Source of the DNA: Luzula sylvatica
Taxonomy: Eukaryota > Streptophyta > Magnoliopsida > Poales > Juncaceae
Assembly (NCBI GenBank): GCA_946800325.1
Contig: OX326959.1
Span: forward strand, 28,223,115-28,287,114
Reading direction: 5' to 3'
Length of the DNA stretch: 64,000 nucleotides
A model generated the notes under the pieces. It was not told the DNA's origin, ran no database searches, and saw only the letters and a program-made list of their open reading frames with translations. Every line of letters begins with the position of its first letter. The first letter of the stretch is position 1. The position numbers and the translations under genes are program-made. This document shows, one piece after another, positions 51,766 through 64,000 of the stretch.

Positions 51766-53372
51766 GTTATTTTTTAGGATCGGGCTTTCCTAAAAAATAA
51801 GTATATTTCTATTATTTTGATCAATATATGCCCAAAAAAGCATCATCGGTGATTTGTTATTTTTTCCAAGGTTCAGATATAAACTCTCTTTTTTTCCATG
51901 TAAACTATTTTTTATCAGCAATTTGAATCTCATTTTTCGAAACTCTTTATCATCCAGCTATTTTTTTTTTAAGAAAATAAATAATTTTTTGTACTAATAA
52001 AATAAATACATTAAAGATAATTTGTTTCGTTATGTCATCCCCTGGAATCTTCGTTATTATATATTGGGATTTGTCACCTCAGTAGAAATGGACCAATTGA
52101 GATCATCATTTATAGAGAATAATATTTATTTTTTAGGATCCGGCTTTCCTAAAAAATAAATATATTTCTATTATTTTGATCAATATATGTCCCAAAAAAC
52201 ATCATCGGTGACTTGTTATTTTTTTCAGTCTTATTCTCATACATTGCATCGACAGAAACAAATTATTCATCATTTCATTTTTTTTGCAGGCTTATCTTCA
52301 TGAAAGGAGAGTATTTTATCATAAAATGAGTATTTGTATGTCATGAACATTTCTTTGTAAATTAGAACTAATTAATTTATGTGCAACCTTTTGTTTAAGG
52401 CAGGAACAATATTAGGATTTGTCACCTCAGTGGCAATGGATCCATTGAGATCATTTATAGAGAATAATATTTATTTTTTAGGATCCGGCTTTCCTAAAAA
52501 ATAAATATATTTCTATTATTTTGATCAATATATGTCCCAAAAAACATCATCGGTGACTTGTTATTTTTTCAGTCTTATTCTCATACATTGCATCGACAGA
52601 AACAAATTATTCATCATTTCATTTTTTTCGCAGGCTTATCTTCATGAAAGGAGAGTATTTTATCATAAAATGAGTATTTGTATGTCATGAACATTTCTTT
52701 GTAAATTAGAACTAATTAATTTCTGTGCAACCTTTTGTTTAAGGCAGGAACAATATTGGGATTTGTCACCTCAGTAGAAATGGACCCATTGAGATAATTT
52801 ATAGAGAATAATATTTATTTTTTAGGATCCGGCTTTCCTAAAAAATAAATATATTTCTATTATTTTGATCAATATATGTCCCAAAAAACATCATCGGTGA
52901 CTTATTATTTTTTTCAGTCTTATTCTCATGCATTGCATCGACAGAAACAAATTATTCATCATTTCATTTTTTTGCAGGCTTATCTTCATGAAAGTAGAGT
53001 ATTTTATCATAAAATGAGTATTTGTATGTCATGAACATTTCTTTGTAAATTAGAACTAATTAATTTATGTGCAACCTTTTGTTTAAGGCAGGAACAATAT
53101 TAGGATTTGTCACCTCAGTAGAAATAGATCCATTGAGATCATTTATAGAGAATAATATTTATTTTTTAGGATCCGGCTTTCCTAAAAAATAAATATATTT
53201 CTATTATTTTGATCAATATATGTCCCAAAAAACATCATCGGTGACTTGTTATTTTTTTCAGTTTTATTCACATACATTGCATCGACAGAAACAAATTATT
53301 CATCATTTCATTTTTTTTTGCAGGCTTATCTTCATGAAAGCAGATTATTTTATCATAAAATGAGTATTTGTA
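51766..53372. repeat. Tandem array of a ~344-bp unit inside the Helitron
   Basis: TTTTTTAGGATC(C/G)GGCTTTCC recurs with GGATC ending at 51781, 52140, 52485, 52829 and 53173: spacings of 359, 345, 344 and 344. Units two to four are nearly identical over their whole length (CAATATATGTCCCAAAAAAC, CATTGCATCGACAGAAAC, GGCTTATCTTCATGAAAG, GGATTTGTCACCTCAGT). The first unit is diverged and the last incomplete. TTTTTTAGGATCCGGCTTTCCTAAAAAA is itself a palindrome in each unit. No coding frame spans a unit. Confidence 0.92.
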
Positions 53373-53960
53373 TGTTATTTTATTTTTTTTATTTTGTACT
53401 TCTGTTTGTATTCGCATTTATTTAATCAATATCGATAGTTCATGTTGGCATTGTATTCGCATTTATAATTTTTGGATGTATTAATATTTTGTGTTTCGCA
53501 TTTCTTTTAGGTTTTGCTTCCAATGTGTTTTATGTTCTCATTTTTGTACTCGTAATTGCGTTTGTAATTGATTTCGTATCTTGTTTTCATGTCAATGGAT
53601 TTACCGTTACTTATATTCGTATTTTCTTTTTGAAATTTAATTTGCTGGAAAAGATATAAAAGTCATTAATCATTATGAAAATATATTATAATCATGAATC
53701 ATTTTGATTGATTTTGATTGTTCTTCTTGTTTAGCTTTTATCGCTGCATAATTTTTTTTCTCGAATTGTCATTTAATAAGCAATGTTAAACAAACACATA
53801 TTTTCAAAACGAATATCAAGTCATTGCAAAGGAGTTTTATTTTATATGTATTTCAAGCAACAAAAATAACAATTGACAAAAACCCAAATTTTTTACTTGT
53901 GTTTGTGCTTTGTACATGTATTTCATGTTCGTGTTTCGCAATTATTTCGTGTATAATGTC

Positions 53961-54046
53961 TTTTGGTTCTTTGTACATACTCGCATTTGGGATTTAGTTT
54001 GTGTACTTGTATTTTGGTTCTTTGTACATACTCGCATTTGGGATTT
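53961..54046. repeat. 51-bp tandem duplication
   Basis: TTTTGGTTCTTTGTACATAC followed by TCGCATTTGGGATTT occurs at 53961 and again at 54012. It accounts for the doubled FWFFVHTRIWD in the open frame 53910-54158, which is not otherwise gene-like. Confidence 0.85.
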
Positions 54047-54225
54047 TTCTTTATTCCGCAAAATTTGCAGTAAGATTGTTATTGATGTGTATATTTCTTT
54101 TTTTTTCTTTTTTTCTGTTTGCATTGTATCGATGTTTGGTACTCATATGAAGCATTGAAGAATAAATATATTATATTAAGTTATAAATCTCATTTTTCTT
54201 TTTATTTTAACAACTCATATGAAGA

Positions 54226-54392
54226 CATGATGATTATGATGATATGATGATGATTATTATGATATGATGATTTGATGATATGATTATGATTTGATGATAT
54301 GATGATTTGATGATATGATGATAATGATATGATGATATGATGATTATGATATGATGTTATGATGATAATGTGATGATTATGATATGATGATG
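54226..54392. repeat. GATGATATGAT-type satellite
   Basis: About 167 bases made only of GATGAT, TATGAT and TTTGAT triplet-based units with no strict long period. A simple-sequence expansion. Confidence 0.9.
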
Positions 54393-57300
54393 CCTTGTAA
54401 TATATTTTTGCCGAGATTTTTCCAAAGTAAAAATCTAAAATACCTACATAAATAAAAAATTAAATAAGAAAACAATTAACCTTGTAAAAATAACCGAAAC
54501 AAATAAAATAAGGTTAATTGAGATGAGACAAACCTGCAGTCACATCGCATCAAATCTCTTTGTAAATCTAATAATACCAAATATAAACAGGTAGTTATAA
54601 GATAGTAAAATAAATTACAACGAAGAAAGAAATTACCAAAATACCCCTCGACTAAAGCTGGAGAAGTTTGTGCTGCGAAACGTCACACTTCCATCGATTT
54701 TGTTAGATATAATCCCGAAAAAACCTGAAATTACAAATCCGACCAAAATATGTTGATTATTTAATTTTTCAAATAAAAAAGTAAGAAATACAATAATACC
54801 AAATATAACTAAGTAATTATAAGATACTTACATAAATTACAATAAATTCCTTCATGTAAAATAACATATTTATTTTATTATATTTGAAACAACCTACGTG
54901 CACAGCATGTTTTTTCTTCATATTTATACATACAGTGGTCTAGTTGGTACTTAATAAACTAACATATATATACGTATAAAATAGCATATCTATCTATACA
55001 TATAATACATCTCCATTTGAAACACTCCACGTAATTTTAAATGGAATAAAATAAAAAATGAAAGGTATAACGAACCAAAAGTTGGTACAGGAAGCAGAAT
55101 TCGCGAGCATGCTCACAAGTGACTAATATTGGTACATGTTGCCAAATCCTGAAACTTCAAACAAAATTACAAAAAAAACCCCTATCATTTCTAAAATGCA
55201 AAGAAGCCCCAAAATTACCGATACCTTGTTTCTTACGTTGATACTGTACCGGTACCACCAACATTGCCTGTTTGTGTCGTATCCCTTTCTGGTTCATCAT
55301 GTCCTCCATCATCTGAAATGAAAAATTATGTTTTAGTCCCTGTATTTTTGAAAAATAAGTTTCAGTCCCTATGAAAAATAAGGCAAACACGAAATAAATG
55401 TCAAATTCAAAAAAAATACTGAACATATACCTCAAATGGACCCGAAAGAGCACGTCATCAGTTCTAACTTCAAAGAAGAATACATTTACTTCTTTTTCGA
55501 GCATGCGAGAAGCGCTACAGCGAAGTGACGCGAAGAATGGCTTCTTTCTCTCCAGCGTGAAAAAACTTTTCGCCCTCAACGACGCGGGTCGCCGTCGTTG
55601 ATTCATCCTTAGAATTCATGACACAACGGAATTACGATTATAACCCTAAAATATTTGTTTAATTTAATCGAATAAAGAACATCAGTGAAACCAAATTCAA
55701 TAAAATAAGAGAAAAACACAATCGAGCCAAAATATAAAAATGAGTTTTGCAACCGTAAAAAATGAACCTTTTTTAACGGGTCATTCGGATACTTCATCAC
55801 CGTGTCTATGAAATTATTTTGTTTGTCTACAAATCATAATGAACTGAATAAATACTTAATAATGAAATTTAGTTTATATGAGAATAAGAAGAAAAACAAA
55901 GAATACACATACCCGGTATTGAAGAAACACTGACTGGAATTGTGGCGCAACACCAAGTCCCCTTTCTCCATTTAATTAATATTGCCAATCACCGCAAAAG
56001 GGCCACTGAAATTGCACAAACCAGATCTAAATTGGTTTTTTTTTCTGTCCTTCATCTTCATCTTTTTTCCCAGATACTTGAAGCGAAGTCTCGCAAGGAT
56101 GAATTTGCCGAAAACCTGAAAAAAACACTAATAATATGAATTAACCATCATACATCATATAATTTGACGTATACCACTCTAATCAGCAAAAGTTCATAAA
56201 TATAGCAAAAGAAAAGCAAGAAATTGAACAAAAAAACAAATCAACTGGTGAAATTTTTCAGCTTTTCGCAACAGTCGTGCATCAACCACAAAATTAACAA
56301 AGAAAGAATGGATTGAGAAGAAAATAAAACCAATATGGACCTAATTTACAAAGGAAAAGAAGAATATCTTACTGTTGTGGACTTACAACAAAGAATAGAA
56401 GGGCTTATGGACAGGTTGAAATCTCCTTTCTCGTCGCCGGAGTGTTTTGCTGTCCCAGAATCGTCCGATGGGCTTATCGCGTAAACACGCATACTCAGTC
56501 TTCCCTCTTTCTCCCAAACTCGAAATTAGGCCAAAAAATTACGAAATCAGAATCGAATCAGATTTTAGAATTAAACAATTAGAACTTAATTAACATAAAT
56601 TGAAATGATAATAAGGAAGAAGTTTCTTACTGCCATAAACGAAAACGAAGCAAGAGAAGAGTTCATGAGCTGAAGAGGACCGACACTATCCCCGCATACT
56701 CAGCACACTATAGAGAAGAAAATAAGACCAGCAAAGGACCAGCTCAGCCCCACAACACAACAACACGCGAAAAAAGAAGACCAGCACTACATCACCTACT
56801 CAGAACACAACAACACATGAACCGCAAAGGACCTGCTCAGCCCCACATGCTCAGAACAGCAAGACACATGAGATGCAAAGAACCAGCACTTACCCTTACT
56901 CTTTTCACTGCCCCGATCGTCATGCCTGATTGCCAGGTATGGACTGACTGTGAATCAATAAAAAAAAAACAGAATCAGTAGAAAATCGACCAAAAAGAAA
57001 TCTAGGGTTTCGTCTATTTGGAGATCGCGAGAAACCTCACGCATGAGACAAACGAAGAGAGGCACGACGTCGCTGCCGTAGTAGCCGTCGTCGTCCCGGG
57101 CAACCGTCGCGATGATTTCGCACTAATTTTCGCCAAAAATCGCCCCTAGGGTTTCACTGTTTTTCTCTTCTTTTTCGTGTCGTGAAAAATGGGAGGAAAG
57201 AGAGAGGGGCAGGTGAGTATATGCATTTTTTTTGTGTAGTTTAAATGAACTTGGCTCACTGTGGTCCAAGATACTGGGTTGTTTTCATTGACTCTTGGTG

Positions 57301-58804
57301 CACGTGAAACATGTCTATCCAAGATGTTGTTAAATCTGGCCATTGATTTTGAATCCGACGGCTGAGCCAAAAATGATGACGTGCTACAGTACAAAGACGT
57401 GCTAAACTGAAAGGTCAACAGTATTTGCTACAGTACAAAGACGTGCTACAGTAAAAGCATGCGTGGCCACGTGTCAAATTTTCATGAACCGTATAAAATT
57501 ATAATTAAGATAGAATGTGCCGGCCCTGATCATATAATGGGCTCGAAGGCAACAAAGTTGGAGAGGAAGTATTATTCCATTTAAAAAGGAAATGAGTAGA
57601 TTAGGCAAATATAATATAAAGATTTTAAGAGAGGATTTCTTCCCATGTTGGGAACGGGGCTTTTTAATTTTAAATAGTTAACAACAGAGTTAAGAGTTAA
57701 TGTTAAGTAATCATAAACCCATCATGATTAGATCGGACGGTTGGAAAGCTCCACACCCAAAAAACGGAGGACAAGATCCGAACCCTTCAAAAATTGGTCT
57801 GAACATTGTCAATTATTACTTCATTTCACTTCTTCTGACCAACATTTAAGCAAAAATGCATATATCCAAATCTTAAATTCAACTAGGGTTATTTTGTATT
57901 TTGCAAAAAGAAAGTCCACCAACATGAAACAACAAAGGTACTCTCTTACAATTCAATTTACATAATCCAAAACAATAATTAATTTTGATAAATTCCCCTT
58001 TATTTTTTAATTATGTAACAAAAAATATACTATATTAGAATTTTATTGGTGGGTCCCAATTGGGACCGAATCGGAATAGAGATAGCTGGTTATGCCTGAT
58101 ATGCATTTTGCTGGCATGACCGTTACACCCATAACACCTCAAAATTTAAAAAATCTTAAGTTTTCAAATTCCAATTTTAAATTTTGGGGTTTTTAAAAGA
58201 AGGTCATATTAGCTAATCAGCCCTTTTGGAATTCCCACTTAGGTTTAATAAAATCTTAAGGTCATACTTGGCATTGTTGTTTTTTTTATCTCGTTTCTGA
58301 AAAGTCTAGACAATATTATATTTGTGATATATCCAAATACTTAAAAATATAACATGAAAAAATATTAATATCCAGTCAATAAATATTGTTTATAATAAGA
58401 AAGGAATTTCTTGTTTTTATTGTATGACCTTTCATGAAAAATAATTTATATTATGTGAATTTCTGTAACATTTAGTACTGTAACTTATGAATTCTTACAT
58501 AAGTTTCATCATGTAAATTATGTAATGGTATTGTTAGTAATAACATTAATAACTTTCAATAATTTATTGTATAATAAATTAATAATTTATTCACATTTTT
58601 TATATAAAAATTTTTAGTAACATATTACTAAGTTTTAACTTTTAACCTTAGTTAAGGAAACTAGATTAAATTTTGGTTCCCAAAAAACATTTAATTTAAA
58701 CAATGGCAACCACAATTGATAATCCCCACCCACATTTATGAATTTTGATGAGAATGAATTTTAAGAAACATACGGGGAGATCTTTTAAAAAATACATATG
58801 TGTG

Positions 58805-58806
<2 letters not shown>
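54393..58806. other. Intergenic region with unassigned gene-like pieces
   Basis: Several parts have exon-like composition on the minus strand but no family that I recognise: 55157-55606 (Arg-rich start MNQRRRPASLRAKSF with possible splice sites inside), 56385-56492 (a frame starting MRVYAISPSDDSGTAKHSGD with a GT donor), and 57050-57170, which looks like a GC-richer plant leader. They could be exons of one unknown gene or captured fragments in the Helitron. A 24-base piece, GTGCTACAGTACAAAGACGT, repeats at about 57381 and 57430, and GCCACGTGTC at 57466-57475 is a G-box. The rest is AT-rich. Confidence 0.35.
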
Positions 58807-58837
<31 letters not shown>

Positions 58838-59311
58838 GGCCCCGGCCCCCTTTCGGACCGAACTCCCCCCCCCCCCCCCCCCGGGGGCCCGGCCCCCTTT
58901 CGGGCCGAACTCCCCCCCCTTTCGGGCCCGGCCCCCTTTCGGGCCGAACCCCCCCCCCCCCCGAGGGCCCGGCCCCCTTTCGGGCCGAACCCCCCCCCCC
59001 CCGAGGGCCCGGCCCCCTTTCGGGCCGAACCCCCCCCCCCCCAGGGCCCGGCCCCCTTTCGGGCCGAACCCCCCCCCCCCCCCCCCCCCCCCCGAGGGCC
59101 CGGCCCCCTTTCGGGCCGAACCCCCCCCCCCCCCCCCCCCCCCCCGCCCGGCCCCCTTTCGGGCCGAACCCCCCCCCCCCCCCCCCCCCCCCGAGGGCCC
59201 GGCCCCCTTTTCGGGCCGACCCCCCCCCCTCCCCCCCCCCAGAGGGCCCGGCCCCCCTTTCGGGCCGAGCCCCCACCCCCCCCCTCGAGGGCCCGGCCCC
59301 CTTTCGGGCCG

Positions 59312-59356
<45 letters not shown>

Positions 59357-59397
59357 GAGGGCCCGGCCCCCTTTCGGGCCGAACCCCGCCCCGCCAC
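58807..59397. repeat. C-run minisatellite with GC-rich hairpin core, about 12 units
   Basis: Each unit is a run of 8-40 C followed by a conserved core: GAGGGCCCGGCCCCC then TTTCGGGCCGAAC. About 12 units follow one another, differing mainly in C-run length; one unit (near 58920) and the first core have small changes. The core forms a stem GGCCCG/CGGGCC. The minus strand carries the G-runs and could fold into quadruplexes. Long Pro/Gly-rich open frames exist in all frames on both strands (for example 58745-59605) simply because the unit has no stop codon; there is no sign that they are genes. Confidence 0.9.
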
Positions 59398-59449
59398 CCT
59401 GATGAACTCGCGCCGCTGCCCTGCAAAAACACAAAGACATAAAATAAAA

Positions 59450-59594
59450 CACCTACACATGCACCACACATCAGACCTATACACACACATCAGACTTACA
59501 CATGCACACACATCAGACCCACACACACACACATCAGATCTATACATGCACACACATCAGGCCTACACATGCACACACATCAGACCCACACAGT
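59450..59594. repeat. ACACATCAG minisatellite
   Basis: Six units of about 21-24 bases built on CACACATCAG followed by ACCyAyACAC (y is C or T) or similar, with alternating ATGC inserts. It follows the C-run array after a 50-base spacer. Confidence 0.85.
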
Positions 59595-62500
59595 ACGTTC
59601 ACTGAAGATCCGCTTTGATAGTCGAGAACTCCATGTCATCAAAGGCTGGCTTCCTGTTGACAGTGTGCCGAGAACTTCATTCACATCAGACCTGTTGCAT
59701 TGCCGTAATTCGTTAATCGTAGCACATCTCGTTCGATCTGTCTCGATCATAACATGGTGTGTCGTAATTTGCCACTGCCAGTGCATCCAATCAGCAAAGC
59801 AAGCAATGTCATAGCAATATCTGAAACTTAATTAAGAACTTATGTTAGAAATTTGTACAAACTTAAATTAATTCAAAATATATTCATAATAATATGAATA
59901 ATAAAGAATGTACCAGTAACGCAACATCATGTTGTGGCAAATTAACTCTCTGAAACTGAATCGACTTTGCCGAATCTCTCAATGCCCTAATCAAAAAATT
60001 AAAGAAATAAAAAATGGGCTTTGTTGCAATTATAATTATAAAAAAGAAATTTAGTGTTGTTTATGCTCTGTACAAACCCAAAAACAAGCTAATACGAAAC
60101 TGTCCAGGTTATGAAAATATTCATTAAGTTCCAAAAGCAAAAGAATGGAAGGAGAAACAGTATAAAAAGACCCTTTCGAAATTACTCTCGAGTTTCAAAA
60201 AGATCCATCCATAAAATTGAAAAAGCACAAAAGAATGCAAGGAGAAATTGCAAAAAGGCCCTTCATTAAGTGTGAATTTCGAAACTATTTTTCAGATTTG
60301 AAAAATCCTTTCAGAAAATCGAGAAAGCCAATGAAAAAGTGCACAAAAACCTTCATTTAGTGTAGAGATTGAACAGCCAGCATCATTAGGCGTCGCCTTC
60401 TTCTCTGTATCTTAACCCTCTGTCTCGGCAACTCGATTCTCCACAAGAGAGTGGGTATCTTCATGTTTGCACTCAAAGAACGAAACTTCATTAGGTGTTT
60501 CTATGGAAAAGATTAATTAAAGCTGAAGATACTAACGAGGTGTTCAAACACACTAAGAATCTGCAGAGAGAGAGAAAGGTCTGGACTAGAAGAGGAAAGA
60601 GGAAAGAGGAAAGAGGGGTTTGGGGGTGAATATATAGAGAACGGGACGCTCCTCCAACGTCTCTCTCAATATGACCGTTGGAGGAGAAGAATCTAGAACT
60701 CTCTCTGAATATAGCCGTTAGAAAAGGAAATACGAAATCTCTTAGCAAGAATGTCTCGGACGGAAGTTCGTATGGAGAGATCTCCACGGAAGAAGAAAGA
60801 AACAGAACGCAAGCTGCACTCAACCAAGATTTCATGTGACATTTTCCCTACATATGAGTGTGTAACGGGTCATGTTGTTTTAATAGTTTGACCCGCTCTG
60901 TTATTTTAGTTCATTTCTTCTTTTACATAGTCAACGATGATAATAAACATAGTATTTGTGTTCTGCTATTTAGTTCATTTCGTTTTTCATATAATTACAT
61001 TGATATAATTACTGCACGTTGGCTTCTTAATTATCTGAGGATAGTAAAATAATACTTGTGTTGGGTACCATCTAGAATAACTTTTTTGTTTTTTCTACAT
61101 TTCGGCAATATGTTGTTGTAAGTTCTTCCAGTTATAAAACAAATTTTAACCAAAAATAAATAATTAACACTACAACAAACCATCTAAAATGTTATGACAT
61201 ATGACAAAACAAGGAAATAGAAAAGATTTTTTAATTGGACTTTTTTTTTTATAATAAAGCTTTTTTAAAAGAGTAATTTTGTAATTATCTATTTAATAAT
61301 AATATTCAATTGTGTTTTCTTTTATTAATTAATACTAGACACAATAGAAAAGATTTAAAATACATGCCAAAAAAATATTAATTAATTGAAATTACTTAAA
61401 TTACCACTTTAAAAATATCCTGCGATAAAATCATCCAAAGTTATTAATTGGACTTAATAAAGAAACATAGATGAAAGCGGTACGGTTTTATAATACGAGA
61501 GTTTTAGTCACGACTTACGAGTTGCGACAAATTTTTTTTTTTTTTTTTTTTGTGAAGAAACAGCTATATGTAGTTTCTAAATACGATATATATAAATTAA
61601 GTACATAATCAAGAAACGGGATTAATTGTGTTGGAACATCTGGTGATTTAAAAATATAACACACGAAAATAAAATTATCAAAAAGAACCAAATATACAAC
61701 TAATAGAGAAGATGAACACAAATAACAAAATCTCATTGTTAAAAAAATATATAATGATATGATTTTATGTGGAAAATAATACATAAATGAAAAATAACGT
61801 ATTTAGGTTAATCTTTCATTAAAACAAAAGATTATTATAATTATGATTAAAATGTCAAAATTGTTTTTTATTTAAATGAAAAATGTTGCAATGTTTGTAA
61901 TTATTTTGGGCTGGATAAAGAAAGTTGGGCTTAATTGGGTAATGATTCAATTTTCTTGCAATAGCCTCGGATCAAAGGTTATTTTTCATCTTTCTCTGGA
62001 ATTGCGTTTCTTCAATTCTGCAAATTTTGTTCAATCTCGTTTCATATCAAATTCTCGTGATATATATTGATTTCGTTCTCTCTCAAAGTTTGTGGTATTG
62101 GACAGATAGACTTATTATACTCGTTTGATTGGACAATTAGCACTCAATTGGTGTTTAATCTGATTGAAATGTGGTTTTTTTATGCCTGTTGATTTGATTT
62201 TTTTGAGCAATAACTTGTTATTTAGACATTAATAATATTCTCGTGATTTGTGGAGGAAGAAGTAAGCATTCTTTTTCGAATTTATATCATTTCATTTGAA
62301 TTTTGTCGAGTTATTTTTCGAGTGGGAGCAATTGGACATAATTGGAAAATCTGACGCTTTCGCAACTTTGCATATACGCCCTTTAAACTAAAAAACTAGA
62401 GAAGCAAAATCATCCCGAGTTCCTTCAAATTCATGGACGATAAAACGCAAAATCAGAAATCAAGGACCGATTCTCTAACTCGTTTTTGATGATCTCTTTA

Positions 62501-62754
62501 GTCTTTATAAAGGTACTTGTTCCAATCCAACTAATGGTGAAAATATTAGTTTAATTAATTCCTTTTTTGTTCTAACATTTTCCCGCTTTTATACTTGTAC
62601 GCATAATTTTTAAGGGGGATTTTTTAACACAGACATAATAGGTTTACGGTTTATTAAAATAGACAATCAAGTTTTTAAATTACAAAACTAGCATCAAAGT
62701 CGATAGGATGTATAATCATGGTTTCAATTTTTCTTAATACTCTTGATGTGCTGA
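59595..62754. other. Intergenic region, no recognised gene
   Basis: 59600-59820 is less AT-rich and could be a captured exon fragment (minus-strand frame 59786-59580, family unknown). 60130-60350 contains repeated phrases (GCACAAAAGAATGCAAGGAGAAA, AAGGCCCTTCATT). 60360-60840 has balanced composition but no convincing frame. 60850-62754 is AT-rich with homopolymer runs (T-run at 61532-61551). Confidence 0.4.
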
Positions 62755-64000
62755 TTAGGGGAACAAGTTCTTGACTTTTGTACCGGGTGGAGTTAATTGT
62801 GAAACAATTCCACAATCTCTTAGATAGTCATCAAAATCTTGGCTCAAATATTCACCACCTCGATCAGATCGAATGGCCTTTATTCTCTTGCCTAGTTGAT
62901 TCTCTACTTCATTCTTAAAATCTTTGAACCTTTCAAATGATTCTGACTTTTGTCTCATCAAGTAGACAAAACCATATCTACTATAGTCATCAGTAAATGT
63001 AATGAAGTATCTATAACCTCCTCTGGCTTCCATGCTCATTGGGCCACATACATCAGTATGTACGAGCTCCAACAACTCATTGGATCTTTCACCAACATTT
63101 GAGAAAGGTTTCTTAGTCATTTTGCCTAATAAACAAGACTCGCATGTCTCATATGATCTCATATCAAATGAGTCTAAAAGTCCATCGGTATGGAGTTTAG
63201 AAATGCGTTTCTCATTTATATGGCCTAAACGACAATGCCAAAAGTAGGTCTGATTATCAACATGAGACATTATCCTTTCGGTATTGATATTAAATATGGA
63301 TTTGTGATTATTCAGATCTAGCACATAGAGACCATTTTCTAATGAAACATTTCCATAGAAAATTTCTCCTTTACAGATAGTACAATTATTATCTTCTATA
63401 ATAAATTTGTAACCATCCAAAGCTAGTCTTGAAATAGAAATAATATTCCTGTTCATACCAGGTACAAAACAACAATTGTTTAGTTCTAATACAAATCCAT
63501 TAGGTAAAGTTAAATGGTAATTTCCTACGGCTAAAGCAGCAACTCTTGCTCCATTTCCCACACGTAGGTCCATTTCACCTTTAGCTAATTTCCTTCTACT
63601 TTGTAGTCCCTGCACATTTTTACAAATGTGAGTGCCACATCCGGTATCTAATACCCAATTTGACAAAGTAGATAAGTTAACATCAATACCTGAGGCACTT
63701 GCCGAAACTGCTTTCTTCTTCTTCACTTCTTCTAAGTAAAGAGGGCAGTTCCTTTTCCAATGGCCATCTTTATGGCAATGGAAACAAGTGGTCGGTTCAG
63801 ATTTCTTGATCTTTGGTTTGGGCAACATCTTGCCCTTACCTTTGTTCTTGCCTTTGAACTTCTTCTTGAACTTTCCCTTTTGAACCATCAGAACTTCGTT
63901 GACATTTGATGCCTTGAAGTCTCCGGACCTATTGGTAGCCTCAAAATTCTTGAGCATACCATGTAATTCCGGTATTGTTTTGTCCATAGAGTGCATGTTG
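62755..64000 (-). pseudogene. Copia gag-protease-integrase fragment, open at the window edge
   Basis: One open minus-strand frame of at least 413 residues that continues past the right edge. In order: a gag remainder with a Lys/Gly-rich stretch, the zinc knuckle CFHCHKDGHWKRNC, the protease WVLDTGCGTHIC (active-site DTG), the pre-integrase region FWHCRLGHIN with CESCLLGK, and the integrase core with FTDDYSRYGFVYL and RSDRGGEY. It ends abruptly after QLTPPGT with an unrelated tail and a stop at 62755, so the rest of integrase and all of reverse transcriptase/RNase H are missing. It is a different Copia lineage from the relic at 21102 (DTGCG against DSGAT). Whether the missing 5' part is intact cannot be seen. 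Confidence 0.9.

Noticed and set aside
58745..59605. Long Pro-rich and Gly-rich open frames on both strands (up to 286 residues)
   Set aside because: All frames are open at once because the repeat unit contains no stop codon. There are no start context, domain or unique ends, so these are not extensin or glycine-rich protein genes.
60491..60835. A 114-residue minus-strand frame with a signal-peptide-like stretch
   Set aside because: Its sequence is Ser/Phe/Leu-rich from CT-rich DNA with no conserved motif, and the surroundings show no gene structure. It could not be supported.

Overview
This window reads as nuclear DNA of a flowering plant, probably a eudicot. The evidence is spliceosomal introns with plant-type AT-rich intron sequence, plant-specific protein families (a FANTASTIC FOUR-domain protein and short His-rich arabinogalactan peptides), telo-box (AAACCCTA) leaders, and a repeat fraction of hAT, Mutator-like, PIF/Harbinger, Helitron, Ty1/copia, LINE and tRNA-derived SINE elements. 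Base composition is strongly AT-rich apart from exons and one extreme C-run block near 59 kb. The species cannot be named from the sequence.

Layout. 1-8.2 kb: two short secreted His-rich AGP-like genes (1348-1674, 5984-6298) and a broken third copy (7816-8184), with four inverted-repeat transposons between and around them. 8.6-10.2 kb: a three-exon hemerythrin-like gene on the minus strand. 10.5-12.1 kb: a solo LTR with a 5-bp target duplication, lying between two inverted copies of one MITE. 12.2-17.1 kb: gene-poor, with a decayed gag fragment. 17.2-19 kb: a FAF-domain gene and the ribosomal protein eS25 gene. 20.1-31.1 kb: a nest of transposons, namely a Copia relic with a 1.6-kb PIF/Harbinger insertion in its gag, four LINE relics, a SINE, and an inverted-repeat element.

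32.3-45.1 kb is the gene core, all on the minus strand: a 13-exon SEC23-type COPII gene, an NF-YB/DPB4-like histone-fold gene next to it (the same pair is adjacent in Arabidopsis as I recall it: At2g27460-At2g27470), and a 10-exon PRP4-type kinase gene. A second, fully open, intron-containing copy of the histone-fold gene lies 14 kb away (49982-50635).

45.5-64 kb is mostly repeats: two Helitron 3' ends, a roughly 344-bp tandem array, several minisatellites, a block of about 12 units of C-runs plus a GC-rich hairpin core (58807-59397), and a Copia gag-protease-integrase fragment that runs off the right edge. Exon coordinates of the spliced genes were worked out by hand from splice sites and reading-frame continuity, and the exon lengths add up to intact frames in every case. 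Functions come from recognised motifs; no database search was run.
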